From assembly GCA_025084515.1 (NCBI GenBank), contig JAJAGP010000214.1:407001-471000 (forward strand): 64,000 bases of DNA, written 5' to 3'. The position numbers were made by a program, and so were the translations under genes. This document shows, piece by piece, positions 56,330 through 64,000 of the stretch (its first letter is position 1; each line of letters begins with the position of its first letter). Below the pieces are notes generated by a model. That model was not told the origin of the DNA, did no database searches, and was given only the letters and a program-made list of their open reading frames with translations. This DNA comes from Ancistrus triradiatus (lineage: Eukaryota; Chordata; Actinopteri; Siluriformes; Loricariidae).

Positions 56330-57711
56330 CAGTGGGGCAAAAAAGTATTTAGTCAGCCACTGATTGTGCAAGTTCTCCTACTTAGAAAGATGAGAGGGGT
56401 CTGTAATTTTCATCATAGCTACAAAATGAGAAAAAAACAGGAAATCACATTGTAGGATTTTTAAAGAACGTTATTGTAAATCATGGTGGAAAATAAGTAT
56501 TTGGTCAATAACAAAAGTTGAACTCAATACTTTGTAACAAAGCCTTTGTTGGCAATGACAGAGGTCAAACGTTTCCTGTAAGTCTTCACCAGGTTGGCAC
56601 ACACTATAGCTGGTATTTTGGCCCATTCCTCCATGCAGATCTCCTCTAGAGCAGTGATGTTTTGGGGCAACACGGACTTTCAACTCCCTCCACAAATTTT
56701 CTATGGGGCTGAGGTCTGGAGACTGGCTAGGCCACTCCAGGACCTTGAAATGCTTTTTACAGAGCCACTCCTTCGTTGCTCGAGCGGTGTGTTTGTGATC
56801 ATTGTCATGCTGGAAGACCCAGCCACGTTCCATCTTCAATGCTCTCACTGATGGAAGGAGGTTTTGGCTTAAAATATCACGATACATGGCGCGTTCATTC
56901 TTCCCTTAAACACCCACAAATCAGTCGTCATGTCCCCTCGCAGAAAAAAGAAAAAACAGCCCCAAAGCATTTGATGTTTCCACCTTCATGCCTTACCAGT
57001 AGGTATGGTGTTCTTGGGATGCGACTCGCCTTCTTCTCCTCGAGTTGAATTTTACAACAAGTTCTATTATGCGGTTCTCTGATAGCATAATATTCTCGCA
57101 AGCCCTCGTCTGGATCACCATATGCTTTCTGGCAAACTTCAGACAGGCCTGGACATGTACTGGCTTAAGCAGGGGGTGGTAGCCTTTGGTCCCAGCTCTC
57201 TGCAGGTCATTCATCAGGTCCCTCCGTGTAGTTCTGGGATTTTTGCTCACCGTTCTCATGATCATTTTGACCCCACGGGATGAGATCTTGCGTGGAGCCC
57301 CTGATCTAGAAAGATTATCAATGGTCTTGTATGTCTTACATTTTCTTACAATTGCTCCCACAGTTGATTTATTCACACCAACCTGCTTGCCTATTGTAGA
57401 TTCAGTCTTCCCAGCCTGCTGCAGGTCTACAATTTTCTTCCTGGTGTCCCTCGACAGCTCTTTGGTCTTGGCCATGGTTGAGTTTGGAGTCTGACTGTTT
57501 GAGGCTGTGGACAGGTGTCTTTAATACAGATAACGAGGTCAGACAGGTGCCATTAATACAGGTAACGAGTGGAGGACAGAAGAGCTTCTTAAAGACAAAG
57601 TTACAGGTCTGTCAGAGCCTGAAATCATGCTTGTTTGTGGGTGACCAAATACTTATTTTCCACCATGATTTAAAATTAAATTCTTAAAAAATCCTACAAT
57701 GTGATTTCCTG
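56330..57711 (-). mobile_element. Tc1 transposon family T5, copy 2, right end lost
   Basis: Left end cagtggggcaaaaaagtatt with TA at 56328-56329 and a fuller inverted repeat than copy 1. The right inverted repeat stops at gtgatttcct (57711), about 120 bp short of its tip, where repeat R1 sequence follows. The transposase is on the minus strand. Confidence 0.93.
56524..57475 (-). pseudogene. Tc1 transposase (T5 copy 2), broken
   Basis: Start 'MAKTKELSRDTRKKIVDLQQ' at 57475, HTH 'STIGKQVGVNKSTVGAIV', linker 'SRSGAPRKISSRGVKMI' and 'RTTRRDLMNDLQRAGTK' are open in one frame over 160 codons. The first catalytic Asp motif is 'MLSENRIIEL' (WSDET changed). After 'SQEHHTYW' a frameshift follows. The C-terminal part reads 'GWVFQHDNDHKHTARATKEW' (second Asp block kept) and 'PSQSPDLSPIENLWRELK' (Glu kept), ending at the stop at 56524-56526 in the family frame. 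Better preserved than copy 1 but not intact. Confidence 0.93.
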
Positions 57712-57721
57712 CCTTAAGCAT

Positions 57722-57870
57722 GCTTAAAACACTTACATTAACCTACAATTGGGTAAAATCATTAACGCAAAGCATTTTTTTATAATAAAGTGGTAAATAT
57801 TTCATGTACTTTATTGAATAGTGTATTAAAAGTGAAAACAGAAATAAAATGATTAGTCCATAGGTCGACT
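57722..57870 (-). repeat. interspersed repeat R1, copy d, partial
   Basis: cttaaaacacttacattaac, ctacaattgggtaaaat, tataataaagtg and gtgtattaaaagtgaaaaca parallel 47323-47450 of copy c. Its outer 280 bp are missing, matching the missing tip of the adjacent T5 copy. Confidence 0.7.
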
Positions 57871-58899
57871 GAGGGCACTGCTGCTCAGCTCAGTGAGATG
57901 GCCTCTGCCCGGATGTCCAGCATCTGCCGGAGAGTAGCGTACTGTGTACCGCTTGCCTGGGGAAAAATTCAAAACTCACAATGCAGTTTCTGCTGAATGT
58001 GCATTTCTATATATTACCGGATTCCCATCGTAAGTACAAATACTGTAAACCAAACCATCATAAAATGGGGAGAGCCTGTATCAAAAAACCTCCAACATTT
58101 TAATCCAAACATATGTTACATTATGAAGTGTTTATGTTTTCAGAGTCCAATTATATTATATAAGAAGTATTGTAAACTTTAATATGGACATATTTAATTG
58201 AACATTGTCTTGAAAAGTCCGCAAATGAAAGCAACTCTCAAGAATAAGCAACTCGGCTCAATTATACAGCCAATAAACTTTTAAATTAAGGTTGCCAGAT
58301 AGAATCATACCATCTTGGACATTGTCCACTGACTGCTAAGCTGTAGCAGGGGCACGCAACCCTGTCTATCAAGTTAAGCAGTGTTAATTTGCCTGTGCTG
58401 TCTGCAGGGAGCTAATTGATCAGCTGATTGATTGAGCAGAACTGCAGTGGCCCCACACGAGTCCAAACCTGAATAATCGATGGCAAAGTGTTCCAAACAA
58501 GCTTATACGAGAGCCACTTGCTGTCAGACTTGAACAATCAATAGCAGAGAGCGAGCAGTGGATAAGGAAACACCACTTCCACAGACTATCAGAACAAAGT
58601 AGTCGATGAGAGGGCAGACACCATGCACAAATGAGTCTCAGCACAACAGCTACACAAAAGCTTTATTTATTTTTCAGCAAGCGGCTCATTTTCTCCTCAT
58701 TATCTCTTAAATCACAGATGCATGCACTTGACTATTTTGACAGTTTTAGCTAAGAGAGAGTGCTGGGAAAGATAATGAGACACTTTTTTAGCTTTTTCCG
58801 GTGCCACTGAAAGAGGCCATGTCACTTGATTAGTTTTTTATGAACAAAAAAAAGGAAAGGATGAGGAAGGAGTAAAGTGGAAGAGAAACTTTTCTTCCC
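57871..58899. other. 1 kb unique sequence
   Basis: Nothing recognised. Confidence 0.5.
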
Positions 58900-59240
58900 T
58901 TTCAGTGGCTTCTCCAGAGAACTTTGTGTTTATATAGCACCAGCTAATTATACCAGAATAGTTGTTTACTCACTAGATCAAAAGGTTTCTTCCCTTTCTT
59001 CTAGTATGATCTAAAACTCACTACTTCCACTCTGAGCGCCAACAAAGACGGCTCTGTTCTTGCTCCACCCAGTTAGCATGCTCATTAATTAGCTCACGTA
59101 ATTAGCTTAATGACTTACAGAAACGTGGCCTCGATCAGCCACGCAAGACTCTATGCTAATGTTCTTCTGTCCACATTAATAATATTTTGAATCATTCAGC
59201 TTGAGCAGATTTGCATTCATGAGTAAATTCAGCAAAGGAA
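58900..59240. promoter_or_regulatory. candidate enhancer: TAATTA, POU-octamer and FOX motif cluster
   Basis: Within 340 bp: cagctaattatacc, ttgtttactcac (FOX), cattaattagctcacgtaat with tagcttaatgac (59083-59114, three homeodomain cores), octamer-like atgctaat at 59153-59160, cattaataatatt, and a perfect octamer atttgcat at 59209-59216. Repeat-free. This is the densest such cluster in the window. Function is inferred from motifs only. Confidence 0.35.
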
Positions 59241-59407
59241 TCTGCATGGAGTGGCCCCAGAACCTTGACCAATATTCACCAATCATTAAAAAACTGGGCC
59301 ATACTTGGATAGTTCTCAAGTAGGACAATTCTGATATCATTAATGTGATCTTATTATTGTGTGATCATATTAACTTGCCAAGCGAATTAAGCGCGACAAT
59401 GACGTAC
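59241..59407. other. unique sequence
   Basis: Nothing recognised. Confidence 0.5.
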
Positions 59408-59650
59408 GGGCACTTCATCAGATACACCTGCTCATTAATGCAAATATTTAATCAGCCAATCAGAAACTGCGGATCTGCTGGAACAGCAATCTCTAAGGTT
59501 TATAGAGAATGGTCTGAAAAAGAGAAGATATCCAGTGAGCACCAGTTCTCAGGGTGAAAATGCCTTGATGTTTAATGTCTGAGAATGACTAGACTGGTTC
59601 AAGCTGACAGAAAGGCAACAGTAACTCAAATAACCACTCACAAACAGAGA
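59408..59650 (+). mobile_element. Tc1-type relic (family T6), copy 3, 5' fragment
   Basis: gatacacctgctcattaatg, caaatatttaatcagccaat (parallel to 28203-28250), then transposase text 'ISKVYREWSEKEKISSEHQF' and 'MTRLVQADRKATVTQITTH'. The helix-turn-helix region is partly deleted and the whole catalytic core is absent. Ends near 59650. Confidence 0.75.
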
Positions 59651-60146
59651 AAAACAAAGACATTTTTGGAAAAAGTTATACATATATGACCATCAAGAAG
59701 AATTGAAGGAACAAAACTGCTTCAGTATATGCATTACTGAGAAAAAACATTATAGATGTAACATGTCTTCATGGTAAGGGTGTCTCTTGCATTAACTTGC
59801 CCTGCACTTGTCGTTATAAAGAAAAATAATGGATATTAAGTAAAATCTTGGTGAAAAACTTGATCCAGAAGGATTCCGAACATTGGCGTCGATGGTGGAG
59901 TTGTACCAGAAATGAAAGGGGTTCCCACCAGGGGGCAGCGTCTGACTAAAAATGACGTGACATCTTTTATAAGGCATGTTAGAAATCACTTGTTTTAGGG
60001 ACTGTGACTATAGACCTTGATCACACTGTTTAGTGTCATTTATCTAGGCCTAGGAGGACAGGAACATGTTTTGTTGTCAGCTAACCAAAGCAGGTTATAA
60101 AAAAATAAAAATAAAAACACTAAAATAAAGGTCAAATATTACTAAT
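59651..60146. other. unique sequence with a CTCF-like motif
   Basis: No gene recognised; see the motif at 59924-59940. Confidence 0.5.
59924..59940 (+). promoter_or_regulatory. strong CTCF-like motif
   Basis: CCCACCAGGGGGCAGCG fits the vertebrate CTCF core CCASYAGRKGGCRSY (CCACCAGGGGGCAGC) at every position. CTCF binding at such sites anchors chromatin loops, in an orientation-dependent way. It lies outside any repeat I recognise. Confidence 0.5.
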
Positions 60147-60336
60147 ACATTTACAGCATTTAGCAGATGCCCTTATCTAGAGCGACTTACAATTGATACA
60201 GTCTTACAATCCAAGCAATTGTGGGTTAAGGGTCTTGCTCAAGGACCCAACAGTGGCAGCTTGGCAAAAGCAGGATTTGAACCCTGGACCTTCTGGTCCA
60301 GAGTCCAGTACCTTGACCGCTAGGCTACCACAGTTC
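60147..60336 (-). repeat. tRNA-derived SINE, full-length copy
   Basis: Reverse strand: acatttacagcatttagcag at the left, aaggacccaacagtggcagc core, ggatttgaaccctggacctt B-box region, ctaggctaccacagt head at the right. Few changes. Confidence 0.95.
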
Positions 60337-60972
60337 CACTGTGACAGTGCAGCTAAACATTCAATACAGCAATATATCACACGATTTACTTTGTGATATA
60401 CTACATCAGTTTTGAGTCTTTTTTTTTTTTTTTTTGGGAAGGAACCTTTGAAGCGCCAGCACTGCCGCATTTCCACAACAGTGATCAGGACCAGAGCCAA
60501 GTTTTGTTCTTGCTGTGTACTTCGACTGACCTTTTTGGGTACTTGTCTACTTTTTTTTTTTACTTTTTTTCTGCTTTTGCTACAAAAAGCAAAAAGTCTT
60601 ACCTGGCATTTTTATGTAAATGTCTAATTACTAAAGTGTTTCGCAGCAGAGGAGGCCTGACAAGTAAATGATGAGTACAAAACCTGGCAGGAGTGTGCTT
60701 TGTACAGAATTCTAGTGACAGATGTGTGAAACAGGGCTTTCTGCATAAAGTGCCGGTTTAACAAGTTGCATAAAAACATGACATATGTGTAATAAGTCAC
60801 ATTAGTAATGATCAACAAGACCTGCATTTCCTGTAGGAAATAGTACAGTGCTTGCGAAATTCACAAAAATCGTGTGAATGCTCTCAGAGATGACTGCAAG
60901 TGCAAGTTCCCACACAAAGAACATTCTGAACACATCCTCATCCCCCATCCAACTGGACACTCATGGTAGATA
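60337..60972. other. unique sequence with T runs
   Basis: (T)17 at about 60419-60435 and shorter T runs. Nothing else recognised. Confidence 0.5.
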
Positions 60973-61300
60973 CAGTGGAACCACAGAACTTCAAACTTAA
61001 TTGGTTCCAGAAGGCTTTTCAAACTCTGATTTATTCAAAGTCAGTATCAAACGTCCTCATAAGAAGTAATGTAAATGGATTTATTAGTTCCCAACCCCCC
61101 CAATTATTGTTTTTTGCCTATATTTGTATATAATTAAGTGATTAAAAGCATGACTAAAGAAAATGGGTGTAATACAATCCATAAAATGAATTAAGACGTG
61201 AAATTAGTGAAATTAAAGAGAAATTTTTATTATAGCCACTGAGGCAAACACAGTTTCGGCACATCTTATCACTGGGACAGCGGTGCCAACACGAATGTGT
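60973..61300. repeat. interspersed repeat R2, copy b
   Basis: Begins cagtggaaccacagaacttc next to TA, then aattggttccagaaggcttt, a terminus style shared with R1c (cagcggtacc...gttccagaaggctt). Interior words aagcatgactaaag and gacgtgaaattag match 5335-5515. Probably the same superfamily as R1. Confidence 0.55.
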
Positions 61301-61400
61301 GTCTGAAATCGCATCCTGAACTAATATACTATACGTACATAATATAATAATAAAATTATATAATATACCAACTTTGTCTGCGATTGCACACTTAGATATT

Positions 61401-61475
61401 TGAGGGTTCAAATAACAGCATTGCCAAACTGCCCCTGTTGGGCCCTTGAGCAAGAACCCTAACCATCATATTGTT
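61401..61475 (+). repeat. SINE fragment
   Basis: gagggttcaaataacagc, ccaaactgcccctgttgggc and ccttgagcaagaaccctaac, the middle of the tRNA-derived SINE without head or tail. Confidence 0.75.
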
Positions 61476-61589
61476 TAAGGTTACATTAAGTATAACAGGA
61501 ATACATCAATGAAGTGTGAAGACATTACACAAAATATGGCCAGATGTGTAATCTTTTGACCATAACGCTGCTATTGGTAGAAATCAATA
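61476..61589. other. unique sequence
   Basis: Nothing recognised. Confidence 0.5.
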
Positions 61590-62827
61590 CAGTGGTGCTT
61601 GAAAGTTGGTGAACTCTTTAGAATTTTCTAGATTTCTGCATAAATATGACCTAAAACATATTAGTCCTAAAAGTAGATCAAGAGAACCCAGTTACACAAA
61701 TGAGACAAAAATATTATACTTGGTCATTTATTTATTGAGGAAAATGATCCAATATCACATAGTATCTGGTGTGACCCCCCTGTGCAGCAATAACTGCAGC
61801 TAAATGTTTCCTGTAGCTGTTGATCAGTCCTGCACACCGGCTTGGAGGAATTTTAGCCCATTCCTCCATACAGAACAGCTTCAGCTCTGGGATGTTGGTG
61901 GGTTTCCTCACATTAGCTGCTCGCTTCAGGTCCTTCCACAACATTTCCAGGACTTTGACTTGGCCATTCCAGGACATGAACTTTATTCTTCTTTAACCAT
62001 TCTTTGGTAGAACGACTTGCGTGCTTAGGGTCGTTGTCTTGCTGCATGACCCACCTTCTCTTGAGATTCAGTTCATGGACAGATGCACTGACATTTTCCT
62101 TTAGAATTCTCTGATATCATTCAGAACTCATTATTCCATCAATGATGGCAAGCCATCCTGGTCCAGATGCAGCAAAACAGGCCATGAAACCATCATGTTT
62201 CACAGATGGGATAAGGTTCTTATTCTGAAATGCAGTGTTGTCCTTTCTCCAAACATAACGCTTTTCTTTTAAACCAGTTCTTGGAGTGATCTTTGTTGGT
62301 TGACCACTCCTGGGGAGGATAACAATGGTCTTGAATTTCCTTCATTTGTACACAATCTGTCTGATTTTAGATTGGTGGAGTCGAAACTCTTTAGAGATGG
62401 TTTTGTAACCTTTTTCCAGCTTGGTAACCATCAACAACTCTTTTTCTGAGGTCCTCAGAAATCTCCTTTGTTCGTGCCATGATACACTGCCACAAACAGA
62501 CTTTGATAGATCCCTGTTCTTTAAATAAAACAGGGTGCCCCTTACACCTGATTGTCATCCCATTGATTGAAAACACCTGACTCTAATTTCACCGTCAAAT
62601 GAACTGCCAATCCTAGAGGTTCACATACTTTTGCCACTCATTAATTTGTAATATCGGATCATTTTCCTCAATAAATAAATGACCAAGTATAATATTTTTG
62701 TCTCATTTGTTTAACTGGGTTCTCTTTATCTACTTTATGACGTGTGAAAATCTGATGATGTTTGAGGTCATATTTATGCAGAAATATAGAACATTCTAAA
62801 GGGTTCACAAACTTTCAAGCACTACTG
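61590..62827 (-). mobile_element. Tc1 family T1, copy 6, internally deleted
   Basis: Tips cagtggtgcttgaaagttgg and, reversed, cagtagtgcttgaaagtttg, with TA at 61588-61589 and 62828-62829. 1238 bp: about 480 bp of transposase is missing at about 62270-62280, and the left inverted repeat has lost its inner end. Confidence 0.95.
61763..62480 (-). pseudogene. Tc1 transposase (T1 copy 6), broken
   Basis: Start 'MARTKEISEDLRKRVVDGYQ' at 62480, decayed HTH1, linker text 'SGQPTKITPR', then a deletion jumps past HTH2 and the first catalytic Asp to 'ERRYVWRK' and 'KHDGFMACF' pieces. The second acidic block is frameshifted. The ending 'NVRKPTNIPELKLFCMEEWA' to 'GGHTRY' (61763) is clean, but the stop codon is deleted, so the frame runs on into the inverted repeat. 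The DLNPME block is replaced by 'QVKVLEMLWKDLK' after a small deletion, losing part of the catalytic site. Confidence 0.9.
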
Positions 62828-62918
62828 TACCAATACCTACCTGAAGCTTAATCAATAGCAGCAAACAAACTGGAGTTACATCATTGGCATCTTCAATTAC
62901 TTATTATGGGACAGTGGG
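62828..62918. other. unique sequence
   Basis: Nothing recognised. Confidence 0.5.
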
Positions 62919-63069
62919 TCTGTGGTGGTCTGGCGGTTAAAATACAGGCTATGGACCAGAAGGTCCAGAGTTCAAATTCCATCTCTGCCAAAGTACCACT
63001 GTTAGGTCCTCGAGCGAGACCCCAAACCCACAAGTGCTTGGATTCTAAGACTATATCAGTTGTAAATGA
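62919..63069 (+). repeat. tRNA-derived SINE, diverged and tail-less
   Basis: ctgtggtggtctggcggtta, ggaccagaaggtccagagtt, ccatctctgccaaagtacca, gcttggattctaagactata; the gctctggataaggg block and tail are lost. Confidence 0.85.
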
Positions 63070-64000
63070 CTGCATATGTAGAATATGTACCATTTGTGAA
63101 GGGTAGAAATTAAGAAAACCCCTCATGTCAGTGACCCACAACAAAAAGATTCTCCACTGGTACACCTTGCATTATAAAGATGCTTTTATAATGACATAGA
63201 ATGAAGATTACACACGCCTCCAATGATGCAACAACTTCTAGCTACACAGTAGCTTCACATTGACCATTATATCACGTCAATATGGCCAAACACTAAAGGA
63301 GAAGGCATGACGTAATCTTGCATAAACCAGCCCAACTTTGTGGTTGCTCACGTCGTACTTCTAAGATCTGGAAGAATTGCGGTGTTACAATGCAGTCCTA
63401 TAATTAAAGGATTTCACATAGCGCATATGGCCCTTCATCTCAGCTGTTCTAAATTTAAATCATCCCTGGGTGATTAAAACTTTAGCTGTGTTTGGAGAAG
63501 AGAGGCTGTTTCACACCACACTGCTTTCACTCTTCACAGCAGGTGTGTACTGTTGGGTACCTGCCAAAAACACACACACACACTCACTCATATGTGGGTG
63601 TGAGCACATCACACGTTTATCTGACACCATTCTGTCAGACGCTGTCAACACAGCACTTGCTCGTTTGCCAAGCCCAGCAAGACAGAGAGTAAAACAGCGT
63701 CTCCGTCTCCACTGTGTGTGTCTCTGAAAGAACAGCTGGCTGTGTGTCACTCGGATGCCTGAGAACACGCCGATAATTAGCGCCATCCGTTCGAGTCCGG
63801 CCAGAGTAGAATCAGAGAGAAAAATAGAGAGAGAGAGAGCATACAGAAGCTGGTGGAACAAAGATCATTGCGTAAAAAGTGAGAAAAATAGTGGGAGATG
63901 GAGAGAGGGAGGCGAAGACCGGAATAAAATGAGAGGCTCAGGGCGGGATGGGGAAGGACTAAGAGTATAAAAATATTAAATGGGTCAAACAGAGTATGAG
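63070..64000. other. unique sequence, purine-rich at the end
   Basis: 63070-63760: nothing recognised apart from a short CA tract at 63570-63583. 63805-63970: GA-rich plus strand (agagagagagag, ggagagagggaggcg). No exon, splice pattern or domain recognised; the window ends in it. Confidence 0.45.

Noticed and set aside
1..64000. Endogenous retrovirus or other LTR element
   Set aside because: I saw no pair of long direct repeats with TG...CA ends, no primer-binding site and no gag, protease or integrase motifs.
1..64000. A previously undescribed multi-gene biological system
   Set aside because: No intact gene cluster is present. The novelty here is limited to unassigned repeats and candidate regulatory islands.

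Overview
The window reads as noncoding DNA from a teleost (ray-finned) fish. The grounds are: a dense load of Tc1/mariner-type transposons of several families, a tRNA-derived SINE whose 3' part carries the fish-typical 'cgctctggataagggcgtct' block, non-LTR retrotransposon relics (RTE/BovB-like and CR1/L2-like), a hAT element with an exact 8-bp target duplication, and long CA, CT, AT and ATT microsatellites. An otophysan (catfish- or characin-like) source is a weak guess from SINE style. I found no convincing host exon, rRNA, tRNA, CRISPR array, operon or intact open reading frame of a cellular gene. It is most likely a gene desert or a large intron. A run of exactly 100 Ns at 32587-32686 is an assembly gap inside a 40-bp minisatellite.

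Layout. 0-12.5 kb: a promoter-like X-box/CCAAT/GC-box cluster (0.9 kb), a MITE, three CA/GT tracts, repeat R1a, a CR1/L2-like relic, an unrecognised ~1-kb element with long inverted ends and a triplet of heat-shock-element-like motifs (8.1-9.1 kb), and a 544-bp Tc1 deletion derivative (T7). 12.7-16.2 kb: a near full-length RTE-like element inserted into an older Tc1-type relic (T6) with a 17-bp target duplication. 18.9-30.4 kb: three copies of Tc1 family T1, one of them nested in an older Tc1 relic (T2). 32-37 kb: minisatellite with gap, a degraded T1 copy carrying a nested SINE, and a 390-bp AAT/ATT block. 39-44 kb: repeat R1b carrying a Tc1 MITE (T4), then a T1 copy inserted in codon 12 of another Tc1 transposase (T3), itself joined to a T2 fragment. 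45.6-50 kb: Tc1 family T5, repeat R1c and the hAT element. 51.5-60 kb: AT palindromes, assorted repeats, a second T5-R1 pair and candidate CTCF and POU/homeodomain site clusters. 60-64 kb: SINEs, R2b, a further T1 copy and purine-rich sequence.

Every transposase gene seen is broken by frameshifts, stops, lost catalytic residues or internal deletions, so nothing here looks autonomous. The insertions give a relative order: T2, T3, T6 and R1 are older; T1, T4 and the RTE-like element landed in them later. The stretches between elements are AT-rich and mostly featureless; five of them carry clusters of homeodomain, POU, FOX or SOX-like motifs and are the best candidates for host regulatory function. 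Family names T1-T8, R1-R2 and M are labels used only in this report; assignments rest on protein motifs and on internal comparison within the window, not on a database search.
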